64,000 bases of DNA from positions 1,984,001-2,048,000 of the forward strand of contig JAVTLE010000001.1 of the NCBI GenBank assembly GCA_033439295.1, written 5' to 3'. The translations under genes and the position numbers were made by a program. Source of the stretch: Deuterostichococcus epilithicus. Its lineage: Eukaryota > Chlorophyta > Trebouxiophyceae > Prasiolales > Stichococcaceae. The notes beneath the pieces were generated by a model. The model was not told the DNA's origin and searched no databases. It saw only the letters and a list, made by a program, of their open reading frames with translations. Shown here piece after piece: positions 10,751-22,340 of this stretch (its first letter is position 1; each line of letters opens with the position of its first letter).

Positions 10751-12835
10751 ATTGGCTTGCCGGTGACATTTGGGTGCGGATGATGGACCATGTAGCCAGC
10801 AGGGTGGACCAGCAACCTGCGCATGTGTAACATATTGCCGGCTACTCCAGTTTAGCTGACACTATCGTGTGACACACGCCGCATCTGCCAGAACTTGGTC
10901 TCTCACCTTGATTTATGTGATTGCGACTGAGCAAGTACATGTTGCACCTGCTTAAACAAGTACTGGCCATAAGGCAACCTTTGAACCGTTTCATGATGGC
11001 CGCGTCAACACGAAAGACCCAACAACCCACCTTGTTGAAGCCAAAGCCCCGATATCGTACATCAAAGGCGCCGACGTGACGCCTGGCAATGATGTACGAG
11101 AAATCAAAGGCCCTGCGCGACGGCAAATTGTCAGCTCTTCTGCTGAGTTCACGCATCACAGCTAAGGTGCAGGAGTGAGTGACGGGATGAGGATCAGCCG
11201 CAAGACGTCATAGAAAGGCGTTACCCGAGGGAAGACGTCTTGAGCAAGTAGTAATTTGAAGCGCTGAGCCACTGCTGGAAGCTCATGGGCATCGTATGCG
11301 CATTGGGCTGTCCACCACGAAGGCCGCTATTTTGGTCCACCTTAAATGTCAGCCCCACTAAGCCCTTTTCAACTGAACCACAACACAGGACAACCGTTTT
11401 TTTGCTGCACGCGAGATGGTTACATCAAAAGACATGACCAGAAACACAAACACTGTGAACTCACTTTCGACAGCTCTCCTTGCAACTTTTTGGGTTGGGG
11501 CCTCAAAGACTGGGACGACGATGACGTTGTTGGCCTCTGCAAGCTTTCGCAACTGCTTGAACCTGCGCACGCAGCTCATGGGCATGAGTCTCGACCAGTG
11601 CGCAACACCATTGCAGGCATCCTCAAGCAGCCCCTGGAGCGGGTTTGCTCACTCTGCGGGGCGTGCGAGGGAGTCGACCAAATTGGACGCGACCAGCAAG
11701 TCGCTGTTGCCAAAGAGCAACAAATGCGATTCCGCCAACAAGGTAGCCTGCATGCCATGTGGTGGCTCAATCGCAGTATCTGCATGCCGGATCAACATTT
11801 GAATGAAAAACTCCATGAAACACCTACCTGATTCTTCAGGGCGTTGACCGGGAACAACATCGAGTGAGCATCATTTGTGACGTACTCGGAGTACAGAGCG
11901 AGGTCCAACTGGCAGATGTTGAACGCGTTCATCCTGTGTGCAAGTGTGATAAGTCCTCAAAGGCGACACACTCAAGGCGTTGCGCCTGCCATTAATAAAT
12001 GACGCATGTGGATTATTCGTGCTAACCTTTCGAATGCAGATTCGACTTTGGCGACCGCATTCACGCGCGTGGCATCGTGATCTGCCCCGTCCTTGGCGTC
12101 TGAGATTAGTCCGACGTACACCGCGAGAGATATGCGGTACGGCCAGGAACGGCACACCTCCTCCAACAGGCCCAGTCGATCGAGCGACGCCACGAGCACA
12201 AGAGTGACGCTGTCGGGCTGCTGCGGCGCCGGGCTCAACCTCACCATTTCAAGGGCCAACCTGCATGTGCGAGATGGCGAATTCGGCACTCTCCACCTTG
12301 TAAAGCTTGTGCGAGTTCGACAATCTCCACCCCGATACATTGGACATCAAAATCACAAAACTGCAAGTGGTTGCGGCGGTTCCCACCTGGCAGGCTGCCT
12401 CTTGAAGAAGGTGTCTATGTCGAACGGGGTCCTGGCGCCCGTGAGGTGCTGGTCTTCCATGCACTCCGCAAACTCGGAACCCCAAGCATCTTTCACTGCA
12501 GCGTCGCCGCCGTCGTAAGTCATAGGCAACCGACCAAAGTGCACTACATCACGGTACAACCGGTCGCATGCTCACCCGTTCTTAGCCTTGAGGATGCCGC
12601 CCTCTGCATGGATGAAATGCATCAGTCGACAGACGGATCAGCAAGCCAGCAAGCGAAGGCTACACAACAGTGGCAGGCACCAACTTGCCGTCGTGTTAGT
12701 TGACGACGGACTGTGCGCATGATGGACGGTCCTGAGAGGGTCACTGGTGCACAGGACATAGGCAAACGTGGAAGCGCATGCAATCAGCAGCATCGCAAGC
12801 GTGCGTCGCCTCGACCTGCTTATGCACACTGCCAT
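10751..12835 (-). CDS. LARGE-like glycosyltransferase, family GT49, copy B (one apparent frameshift)
   Basis: Exons on the minus strand: 12835-12685, 12495-12387, 12260-12027, 11933-11828, 11747-11653, 11562-11465, 11404-11225, 11112-11031, 10947-10907, 10816-10751; the last exon is unresolved. The ATG at 12835 precedes an anchor (LAMLLIACASTFAYVL). Landmarks match copy A: VTLVLVASLDRL, SWPYRISLAVYVGL, LFPVNALKNQ, LLLFGNSDLLVASNL, NVIVVPVFEAP, WLSASNYY, FDFSYII, RYRGFGFNK and YMVHHPHP. Seven exons have exactly the same length as in copy A (109, 106, 95, 98, 82, 41, 66). The exon 11404-11225 is one base short of the length needed to keep frame, and a run of seven A (T at 11397-11403) sits at its start. 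It is either a decaying gene or a sequencing error. Confidence 0.75.
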
Positions 12836-13389
12836 GCTGCCGTGAGTTGGGCGTGTCAGTTGGGCGGGGAGGCAGTCCCCAAGCCTGAATGAAACAAAAC
12901 CTCGCTAGCAGTTGCGCAACCTGAGAGCGTCAAGCGGCAGCCTGCGTTTCAGGGCGTCGAGCGGCAGCCTAGAGTAAGCAGAAGCTTCAAAACGCGACGC
13001 ATTCGGCCAGAAACCGCAATTTTATATTAGGGTTTTGACACCACCGATTTACTTGCACAGGGAAACATTAGGGGGTTTGTTCAGGGTTTATCTAAATATC
13101 CCTCCACTTTCCGTGGCAGGAACGCGTTTCGTTTTTTCCCTCATCAAACTTTGGTGCAACAGACATCGGAAGTGGTGTCGTACAATTCTGGCGACGCTGT
13201 GAGGTTTTGTTCTCGAAAGACTTGCATAATTACAACAGAAGAAAGGGGGCTGACGACACTTCGCGGCTGCGTTCCAAGAAGCATGTGCACAAATGCAACA
13301 GGAGAAAGCATAAAACTTCACTCTCTCCCTCTCTCACCGAATGTTTCTCCACTCTTTCATCTATTGTGTGCGTTTCCTGTCATCCTAAG
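12836..13389. other. Intergenic spacer upstream of GT49 copy B
   Basis: No exon or RNA gene is visible. It presumably holds the promoter of the minus-strand GT49 copy B gene. Confidence 0.4.
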
Positions 13390-13808
13390 CAGGGTTGCAC
13401 CGCACGTCACTTTACACTGACGTGCGGCCGTGCGCACGCGTGCGCACCGCGTGCGCACGTCGCACGGCAGGGAACGGCACTTTCGCACGGCTGTTTGTGT
13501 TAATCCCCCAGGGGAATGAAGAAACAGGCTGCGCTGGGCCATAACAGGCTGAACAATGCATACAACCTCACTGCACATATATCTTATGCGCTGAGATGAT
13601 GTATGCAACATGTTACACGGCGGTGATGTGCGGTTGCGTCTCATTTGCAGCTGCAGTAGCATGCCGGCGACTGTTGTCTAGCTGGATTACATCACTGTCT
13701 GACAGCGTCTGACAACGTGCGCACGGCAGTGCTCACAGCCGTGCGGCCGTGCGCACGCGTGCGGAACGCGTGCGCGTGCGCACGCGTGCGCCGTGCGGTG
13801 CAACCCTG
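13390..13808. mobile_element. Non-autonomous hAT-type element (MITE), 419 bp
   Basis: Terminal inverted repeats of 16 bases (cagggttgcaccgcac at 13390-13405 and its reverse complement at the right end) flanked by a perfect 8-bp direct duplication, ATCCTAAG, at 13382-13389 and 13809-13816. The sub-terminal regions are rich in alternating GTGCGCACGCGTGCG palindromes. An 8-bp target duplication with CAGGG-type ends is characteristic of the hAT superfamily. No transposase frame is present, so the element would be mobilised in trans. Confidence 0.85.
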
Positions 13809-13816
13809 ATCCTAAG

Positions 13817-14555
13817 TGCGGCCGTAGAGAAGGTACACATATATAGCAGAAGAAAGGATACCTAGATTCTTCTTCGGTTGAAGGTGTTCTTCTTCTTGCT
13901 TGGATGCGAGAAGAAATTAAGATGATTTGTTTTCAGTTGTATGCGGTACCTCTGGTTTTCCCCACGTGCTCCCTCTGTCCACGTGCTCTCCATCTCCACT
14001 CTTTCTTCCGCTTTCATTGTATGCGACATTCTTCCTGCTTGCGATGCGGCTGAAAAGGACCTATACAACCGAAGATGAGATGGATTTACAATCGGTTATA
14101 TCCGTTGTTTTTATTCTGTCGCCGCCCGCTTCCTCCTTCTTTCTCCATCCGGTCTTCCAGCTGTAGGCTTTCTTCATTCTGTTGAAGAAGCTGCATGGAA
14201 CAAGCCCGGAAGCGGGGCTATACACAATGCTGCCCACCTAGGGACGTCACTCGGTCTTATTTGTTCCGTTGCACATGGACACGTTTCCCTTCTTCCCTGC
14301 ACATAGTAGGTATACAACAGAAAATAGTAGGAACCTCTGCTCTTGGATTGAAGCGGTGTTCTTCCATCTGAAACGAAAAGGAGAAAAGTGACAAGCAAGA
14401 CGGCGGCCTCAGTAGTCAAGCGCTGTGCTACACATCGTAACTTGGACAGCGCCTGCTCCATCCGGGGGTCCCACGTTGATTCGTGCCTCAACCCTACTCA
14501 GCCTGCGTGAGGCGTGGTGTAATCTCCCTAAGTCCTTGACCTAATCCGAGCCTCA
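13817..14555. other. Spacer between two transposable elements
   Basis: No supported gene. Short open frames here lack conserved motifs or matching splice sites. Confidence 0.4.
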
Positions 14556-14563
14556 ATCTGCAG

Positions 14564-15076
14564 TAGGGTTGGCAACCAACCGGTAACCGGGGTTGGTCCT
14601 CACCGGGTAACCGGAGTTACCAACCGGTAACCGGGGCCGGAAATCCGGTTACCTCCCGGTTACCAGCCGTTCCCCATTCTAAGCTATGTGGATTCTAGCT
14701 GCCGCCAGGGGGTATGGCGGCGGCTCGGGGTAGTGGCGCAGGGAAATTGGGTTTCTGTGCCACTGCCGTGCGCAGCGGCAACACTTCCCGAAATAGTTCC
14801 CACTACCTCCCAAACGTTTTCGCACCACCAGCTGCACCTTGTTGTCTATCTGGGGGTCCATTACTGTCAGGTCCACGCCATTCGATGACACCTCGCACGA
14901 GAAATTCGGCAACATGCAATATTTTTCAAGAGGCTCGAAAACCAGACAGGAATGATCAGCGAGGTGAAACAAGTCCATTTCCGAAGAGTTTGGGCAAAAA
15001 GGGCGAGGAAACCGGTTAGTAACCGTAGTAACCGTAACCGGTAACCGGTCCTAACATCCGGTTACTGCCAACCCTA
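14564..15076. mobile_element. Non-autonomous hAT-type element with TAGGGTTGGCA ends, copy 1
   Basis: Ends are tagggttggca (14564) and tgccaacccta (15076), flanked by a perfect 8-bp duplication ATCTGCAG at 14556-14563 and 15077-15084. Sub-terminal regions contain many GGTAACCGG and CCGGTTACC units, in both orientations. A closely related element lies at 48913-49435. The 513-bp length has no transposase coding. Confidence 0.88.
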
Positions 15077-15333
15077 ATCTGCAGGAACGACAAAGGACAA
15101 ACTTCCCTTTGGCACCTAGGGCCTTAGGCCATCCCTTCGAGCGCCTGATCGTCTGCCTCGTCTTCATCATAGCAGCATACAAAAGTGCTTCGTCCCTTAG
15201 GACCCTGAAAGCGACTATCGCGTGCATCCTGCTTGCAGCCGGCGTGCCTAAGCAGACGCGCGTCACAGTCAAGAGTCACGATCATGGTGCAGTGAAAACT
15301 GAAATCATATAGAAGCATCTGTGTCTGGTCACG

Positions 15334-17076
15334 ATGGCGCCTTCGCCGAGGACGCGTGCGCAAGCTTTCTGGATCACCAGCGCGTGTTTGGCAACAGCGT
15401 ATGTGTTCCACAGAGCCAGCGCTGCAGGGCCTGCGTGGAGGCAGGACAGTCAGCCGCGTGCGGACGACGACCGGCCAAGCACGCGGCCGTCGGACGACCG
15501 TCCAAGCCCGCAGCCTTCGGACGACCGGCTAAGCACGCGGCGTTCAACAGCCAGGTGCGTCCTTGCCGCCACTGACACATTGTCTGGCACAGTCTCATCA
15601 GCCTGAATCACATGCTCGACTCGTGCAGACATCATTCCGTCTCTCATCATGCTGTAAGCATGCCATGTCACGTTCCCGCAGTCGTGGGTACCATGCGGAC
15701 TGGCGAGCGGTGTACAGCAGCATGCACAGCGCGATGCTGCGAGGGGAACTCGAGCCACGCTACCTTGTGATACACGGGAAGAATGGCTTGGCTGACTGCT
15801 TATCAGCCGCCATAACCGCCTTCCTTGTTGCGCTCGTACAGCGCCGGGCATTTTTCATGTCGTTTTCTGATGGAGGCGTGAATTATGATGCCGCATTCCG
15901 ACAGCCGAACTTCAATTGGACATGGTGAGTACGTCGTGAGGATGTTATCAAGACGACAATTAAAGTCAGAGCCATCATCTGGGGTGTTTGTGTCCCTCAG
16001 ACAAGCTCGTCCGGGTGCGCAGGGATGCCTCAATGACAGGTGCCAACAGCGCCTGGCGCCCTCAGATAAAACCTGGAGATCCAGCCGATGAGTATGTGCA
16101 CCACATCAAACACGGGGCAAGTGGATGATCACTGTCAAATGTGTGAGGACCCTGAGTCATGCTGTACATGCCTGCATCGTTCTTGTTGCTGGTTTCCACT
16201 CAACAGCCTAGCTCACACCTGGTGGCGCCTCTTGGCAGAACCTGCGGGACTATGGAACAAACCACGCGACCATCGTGATTAAAACAGCGTATGCCGGCGC
16301 GCTCGACATCTTCAAGAACCCTCACCACAGGCAGGGTTCTCTCATTGCTGGAGTCATCTGCGACGCTTGATGCTTTTTCATTACAATCGTGAACTCGAGT
16401 CCCAAGGGCGGAGTCGAATCTGTGACGCAGGGAGGAACTCTTCGGCATGGGACTGCAGCTTGCAAACGGGATTGCCCAGCTGTTCCAGTTCATGGTGGAA
16501 CTCAAGGAGGAGGCCCTGGAGCCTTTTGAAAGGGAGCACGGCATCCTGCGAGACCCGGCAGCCTTGACTATTGGGATTCAGATCAGGACCGGCGACGCCG
16601 TGCTGGTCCACGGCTCGAAGTCCGTGCCCATCGACATATATGGCGCGTTCTTCGACTGCGCGTCTCAGATCGCAGAACATCACAAGACCTCCGAAACGCA
16701 GCGCGTCTACTACTACCTCATCTCCGACTCGCAGCTGGTGCGGCAGCAGGCAGTGAAGGCCTACCCGGACAGGGTCCTCACAGCCACGGACGCGATCGTG
16801 CAGCATGCGCGCTATGGAACCAGCAATGAAGTCGCAGGTTTCCAGTCGGCCGCCGCAGAGCTCGTGCTCTTCAGCCTTGCAAAGTTCCATGTGGTCTCCG
16901 GCATGAGCAGGTTTGGGCGCCTGGGCGCCGTCCTCAGCGGGCGCTGGCACAACGTATATCGAATGCAGTCGAATATTTTGGACTCCACCCCTCGTGCCGT
17001 GAAGCGCCTAGATAAAGTTCCTCCGAAGAATTGCAGTGCTGTGAGCTATGCCCGAATGGAGGTAATGGGCTTTTGA
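15334..17076 (+). CDS. Fucosyltransferase-like glycosyltransferase with N-terminal anchor
   Basis: Exons: 15334-15554, 15682-15924, 16023-16095, 16239-16352, 16459-17076; total 1269 bases, 422 residues. The ATG at 15334 is followed by a short hydrophobic segment (AFWITSACLATAYVF) and then a stem with three degenerate repeats of DDRPSxxPS type. The catalytic part begins with PRYLVIHGKNGLADCLSAAI followed by AFLVALVQRRAFFM, which resembles the GLGxRL...ALLTxRALL start of GT37/GT23-type fucosyltransferases. Further on it has TIGIQIRTGD, YYYLISDSQLVRQQA and FHVVSGMSRFGRLGAVLSGR. I infer a Golgi fucosyltransferase-like enzyme; donor and acceptor are unknown. The 16352/16459 junction is the least certain. 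Confidence 0.7.
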
Positions 17077-17085
17077 TACAAGAGC

Positions 17086-17090
17086 TGTAA
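17086..17090 (+). promoter_or_regulatory. TGTAA poly(A) signal of the fucosyltransferase-like gene
   Basis: TGTAA lies ten bases after the stop codon. This pentamer is the usual green-algal poly(A) signal, but the distance is short, so a later site may be used. Confidence 0.4.
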
Positions 17091-17344
17091 GATCATCATG
17101 CAGCGGTGCTGTTGGGTGTTCCTTTTCTGAAAGATACTCCGTCGGCCCGTAGATTTTTTGTGAACATTTATCAGTCGAGCCTACTCCTGGATATGTTCCC
17201 ACCTGCCTTCGGGATGTACTACCAATTTGACAAGTGTTAGGTTAGAGCTTCCACAATCACTAACAAGTAGGGATGCAACTCGTGCCTGTAATTCCAACTT
17301 TGCTTGAAAACCATGTCCGTTGAGAGTCTCGATAGTACGGATGT

Positions 17345-17610
17345 TGCGTCTTCTGCAATGATGTGCGAGCGTGTCCAGTATGTACTTGTCGCACAAGGTG
17401 CGAAACACAGATTTCTTGGAGCTTTGCCTTACCCCGAGTCGTCACCGTCGTGGAGCATGCTGATGCGCTCCTTTTCTTCGCCTTTCAGTCCTGCGATCAT
17501 GCTGATGATCGCATGAGCACGCCAGTTGCTGCATGTTGAGATTCACTGTTGCTTGTAGTCGTATTGCTACAGGGTGCTGCCAAGTGCTGTCACTCCTCGG
17601 CCAGCCTGTT
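17345..17610 (-). repeat. Diverged partial copy of the ~1-kb dispersed repeat (R1)
   Basis: Runs parallel to the second half of the copy at 22341-23325, sharing ttctgcantgatgtgcgagcg, gtcgtggagcatgctgat, gtcctgcgatc and gctacagggtgctgcc with many substitutions. It lies head to head with the forward copy starting at 17838. Confidence 0.55.
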
Positions 17611-17837
17611 TCGCGTCCTGGCTGCATTTCTTGCGACTGGTACCTTTCAACCAAAGGCAAAGGCTCGCTCCCGTTTTGTGTTGTAGATTTCAATAATTCA
17701 CAAAAAGTCTGCCTTAGATTCTAGGTAAGCGAAATACAAAAATCCAATAGACTGAATTTCAACAATTGGAAAATAAAGTATAATAGGTTTTCCGTTTACT
17801 TTGCCTATATAAACGAATGTTTATAATATTGTATATC

Positions 17838-18821
17838 AACAATGGGCGTTCGCCAGGGGCGAGACGCTAGTTTGATCAGATCGCTTGAAAGGCAGCAGCC
17901 GAAAGGAGCAGCCAGGTGGTAATCAGGCCGGCCGAGGGATGACAGCACAGAGCAGCACCCTGTAGCGAAAACGGCTACAGCAGCAGGACACATCGCAACA
18001 TGCAGCAGCTGGCAATGGCATGCTCATGCTAGTATGATCGCAGGACTCATACAGATAGCAAATCTGCATTCTGCAGGACAGCAACGGCTCGGGGTGAGGG
18101 AAAAGCCATGAAATGTGCATGAGAGTCAGCGCGACATGAAGGTTCCACGCCAAAAGCGCTCGCACATCAGTGCAGATGCCTTCCTGACATCTGCTGGAAC
18201 AAGCACGCGCAATTTGCCGCATGCAGCTCGGCTGGTGGGCATCCCCAGCCTGGACATGAACAGCCTCCCTGGTACTTGGTAAACTTACCCACGAGCAACT
18301 GGACAGCCCCCGCATTCCTAGTTACAGACCTGTGATCAAATTTTCCCCCGTGGTTGATCTCTCCGAAACGCCCCTTCTGCGATCTGCTGCAGCGCGCAGT
18401 GGCTGCCAGCTGCATCAGCTGCGCAACCTGCCTGCGGACTGCTCTGCAGCCGGAAGGCTTCCGAATCACAGTCTGCGTCTGGCGATCGCGATAACCCTCG
18501 TTGTCATGCCTAGCAATAAGTACCCAGAATCATCTCTGTTCTATGGAAATCGTACTAAGGGCGCGGAAACGATTCTTACATCAACTCGCCAAATCTTGCA
18601 ACGCCGGCTGCCGGGGCGCCGTTCGGTCGGCCGGCTGCAGCGCGAGGCGCCTGCCTCGCGCAAGCTCTGCAGACTGACCCATAGAACAACTGACGGACCA
18701 CGGAAGACTCGAAGACGCAGGCAACCGGCAGCAGGCGTAAGAGGTTATCCGTCGACGACTCTTAGGGTCTACTACGGCCAGATGGAAAACTTAAGAGCAT
18801 ATGTTTGAATCACCGAAGGTG
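17838..18821 (+). repeat. Dispersed ~1-kb repeat R1, copy A
   Basis: Begins aacaatgggcgttcgccagg, continues to agtttgatca and ends gaatcaccgaaggt, where the next repeat (R3) abuts and removes the inverted end. Homologous over its length to 22341-23325 (inverted) and 45418-46418. No conserved open frame was found in comparing the copies. Confidence 0.75.
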
Positions 18822-19622
18822 CCGAATAAGGAGTTGGACGAGGGATGGTGGCATCTGGGATTTCAAACACAGTGAGCTGTACAGTTACGATTCCGAACAG
18901 CTAAACAGCTGCCTAACACGTTAGCAGGGAGTAACAGCTAACAGGGCTCCTGATAAAGTGAGGCCTCCTCACTTTACCTCCTCACTTTACCTCCTCCTCT
19001 GAGTCCATCGATCTGCCTCGACTTACCCTTTCGGGGTCCTCTCTCTCTCTCTCTCTCTTGTCCTATTCGTCGACCACGTCTAGACCAGCAGCTTGCGTTG
19101 CCAATTCATGGAGAGACAATTCGGTGTTGTGCAGCAGTGTTGCGCAATAACTAGCACCTACTCAGAGGACGAGGAGGCCGTGTACCCACCTGAGCCATCG
19201 GGATCGGAATAAAGTGTTTGAAAAGCTCCCTCAACGTCTTGCGCCCCTGCTCGTCGTCATCGTCCGCGTTTTGAGACGCCCTGGATGTGCAGGTGTCCAG
19301 CGCGCCCTCCCATTGCCACCGCTGCTGCTCCGGCTGAGCAAGACAAACCCAGCCTTTCCGAGACAGCATTGCCGCCCCTGATATTGATAGTCAGGCTCCA
19401 AGCGGTCGATGGCAAGTTTGGTGCATTGACCTGCAGCAAGGGTGTAGCCCGACGCGGAGGCTTGAGAGCGGAGGACAGAGAACTGCAGCTGTCTGACAGT
19501 CTGCCGACCCTTATGTCAAGGCGGTAGAATTGTCTAGAATCGAACCCTCTGGAAGCAATACTGTGTGTCACTCCGTCGTCGAGCATGGGTAGGACACCCT
19601 TTCAATTCACGGAAAAAGCCAT
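18815..19622 (-). repeat. Dispersed ~0.8-kb repeat R3 carrying an exon-like frame, copy A
   Basis: Near-identical in reverse orientation to 47061-47791, with a partial copy near 61757-61955. On the minus strand it holds an open stretch (STAWSLTINIRGG, then QNADDDDEQGRKTLRELFKH, FIPIPMAQ) ending at a GTGGGT donor-like site. A CT microsatellite lies near 19040-19058. It joins R1 directly, with no spacer. Confidence 0.7.
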
Positions 19623-19785
19623 AACTTTTTAGTGAAACCCATGTGGAAACTAAATTCAAACACACAAACCCGGTTGTATTTTCGAAAAACAATGGTTGGA
19701 TAGTAATGAATGAAAAGAAGACAATGAATCCTTCCGTCAGTAGCAAATTTTGTGAGGCCAAGGTTCTCCGGCTCGCATTCCCCGA

Positions 19786-21608
19786 TCAATAGGAACCTAG
19801 GTGGACGCCTTCGTAGCAAGTCTCGTTTGCCAGCTCATCAATGTGCGCGTTGTAGTCCTCCACACGGGATCGCCCTGACCCGCCACCCCGCAACCGCTTT
19901 TCTGCAAACTCCTGCGCACCACCCTGAAGTGCATCAAAGTCACTGCAAGCAACGCAGTCAGGATGGCGCCAACTCATCAAGCAATGCATCTGCAGAAGAA
20001 GATCCGCACCTCTTTACTTTTGATGATGTAATGGTGGATGCAGAGTCTGTTCTGCACCACTGGCCGTGAATGAGATTTGCGCACGAGGTTAAAATCCTCG
20101 TCGACAACAGGCATGGAAAGGTTGGTCACAAAAATGTGCCTGCATTGTCGGCAGGAACAGGCCATGATCAGAGGCAAGTCGATCATGCTTTGACCGACAT
20201 GCAGAATCGAAAACACGCTCAGAAGCGAGATGCGGGTCTCACCCTGTTGGCTTCACGCAATAATCCGTGTTTGCAAGGCACTTCACGGGCGTGTTTTCCA
20301 CATTGTTGATGGGTATGCAATTAGTATAAGCCTGCGTGCAGAAATCTGTTCATTATGTTTATGGCCACCATGGCAGCATTGCATCAGCTGCTCCACGCGT
20401 GTCACAGCAGCTTCACCTGTAGCACTCCTTGCTTGGGACGCTTGGTGTGCCCAGAGGACCCAAACACACGCCAGTGCACCGCCAGAGCACCAAATTCGCG
20501 CTGTGACATGAGATCCCGAAGCAAGTGCGGCACGCTCGGACTCGCGTCCTTGATGATCAAGAACTGCACAATCATGCAGCGCAGCTCGTTCTCCTGTGCA
20601 GTTGCTGGATGGTCATGCTTTCAAGATGCTTTTAGGCACAGTGGAATGCCGACGCTACAGATCGCCATGCCTGGTGGTCACCTCGTCAGAGTCCAAAAAC
20701 CCTGCAAGACGGGACATTGCGATGAGATTTCCAACATCCACAGGTTGAAGTCTGGACTCGCCATTAATGTCTTCCGTTCACAATGTTTGAGTATTCTGGC
20801 AGTGCAAGACACGCCAAGAGTAGGGCGCACCGATGAACTGATGGCGAGAGCCATACCGATCCAAGCAGTGCTTGTAGACGTCCATCTGCGGGTTTTCGTC
20901 TTGTGTGTAATTCCAATTGGACCAATCCCGGTCCCAACGGGAGTACTGCACAATACCGGCTTGAATGAAGTCTTGCACGGCCGCCTCGAGGGGTGGGGTG
21001 CTGCCATGGTCATGCAGGTAGATGGTGCCGGCACCTGAGGAGCATGAAGATGGAAGCCATCGCATCTCTGCTGACTGCTGCACGCAGCTGCAACCGAGGA
21101 GGTGGTGCATGCATGACGCTTCAACATGCCGCCGCACCAATTCGATGATGGTGACCGACCCATTCCCGTATATCGTCATGCTGGTCCTGCAGCATGGTGC
21201 ACAGATCTTCTCTGCTCCACCAGCGTTGGGTTGAGAAGAGATGCACGTGCGACATAGCGCACGACTGCATCTTTCAAGCAAGCCAGTGCCCAGCCAGTGC
21301 CGCTCTGGCCGCACCTTCACGATGAGGCACATCGCAAAGTAGTCTGCGCCGTGTCGGTCATATGATCTGGCATCATGCTGCTGCAGAACACGAGAAATGA
21401 AACGCTCAACCTCGCGCGTAGGCGAAAGACCCCTTTTATCATGCGAGTTCTTTGCACGCGCCTGATTGACACCCGCGGGGCGCTGCAACGGTGTGTGGTA
21501 TTGCTTTGTGCCTGCCACCAGCCTAGTGATATTGTGGAGTGCAAAGCCGGGGATCGACAAGAATAGGGAAACACAGACTATGCTTTGCAGCGTACGCAAG
21601 CTGCGCAT
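19786..21608 (-). CDS. GT92-family glycosyltransferase, copy 1
   Basis: Exons: 21608-21315, 21186-21138, 21034-20831, 20701-20682, 20563-20417, 20331-20243, 20139-20010, 19911-19786; total 1059 bases, 352 residues. The ATG at 21608 leads into a signal anchor (SIVCVSLFLSIPGFAL). GT92 (PF01697) landmarks: DYFAMCLIVK, DDIREWVGHH, TIYLHDHGSTPPLEAAV, NPQMDVYKHCL, HQFIG, GFLDSDE (DxD metal site in a 20-base exon), VFGSSGHTKRP, AYTNCIPINN and CIHHYIIKSKE. Plant GT92 enzymes (GALS) make beta-1,4-galactan and animal members add galactose, so galactosyl transfer is likely but unproven. It has the same architecture as the plus-strand copy at 24.1 kb, but lacks the intron that interrupts that copy before QMD. 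Confidence 0.85.
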
Positions 21609-22139
21609 CCTGGGAGCCGCGACAGTAGACCCGCATCATCCTGAACGTTGCATGCGAAGTCGAGAAAGTGAAGTAATTGTCAGATGAGGAACGTGTTGGA
21701 CATGAGCAAGACTTGCACAGGCTCACTTGAGGGCGCAGCACAGCGTGTATTTGAAAGGTGAGTTTGCAGATCAGAGACCGCTGGACGACTGAACGTGTCA
21801 AGCCGTGCAATCATTGGTGGAGCGAGCGCCACGTATGATTTGCCGAAAGCCACGTGTGCAGACGCACGTGGATGACGTAGCCACTCAGCCACGCAGCAAC
21901 AAATTGCGCGGGTGAAGCTTGCTTCTGTTGGGTTTCACATACGCTTTCAAATACTTTTTTGAAAAGTGATGCTTCACGGCGCGGACGCGCTGTCCAACAC
22001 CGCTCTGGGAGGCAGGCGGTGTTGCAAACAGCTTTCCGATGCCGGCAACAGTGGCCAGATGTGGCTATTTAATCATTTTGCTTCTTGTGAGGGCTAGAAT
22101 AAGAGCAGGAGCAAAATAATCAATTCGCCATGCGGCGGC
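21609..22139. other. Spacer upstream of the GT92 copy 1 gene
   Basis: No exon is visible; it presumably includes the promoter of the minus-strand GT92 gene. Confidence 0.4.
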
Positions 22140-22340
22140 TACTTGTGCATCTGTCTCCTCCGATCGGGGAGCTATAGACGACCACCGTCGGTTCCCACCC
22201 AATCAGAGGAGACAAATGAGCAAGTAGGTACCCAGCGGGCTGATGAGCAGGTGCACTTGCCGCCCCGGGCGGAGGATAGGTAGAGGGAAATTGAACAAGG
22301 TGCCAGTGGTCACTTTCAGGATCCGCAGGTGCCTACTTTT
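22140..22340. repeat. Short dispersed repeat with CGATCGG motif, copy 2
   Basis: Related to 9811-10040 and 23326-23536 (tcctccgatcgggga, gcaggtgcactt, aggatccgcaggtg). It directly abuts the R1 repeat at 22341. Confidence 0.5.

Noticed and set aside
13420-13480. GTGCGCACGCG palindromes as a CRISPR-like array
   Set aside because: They are sub-terminal repeats of a hAT-type element in a nuclear genome, with no regular spacers.
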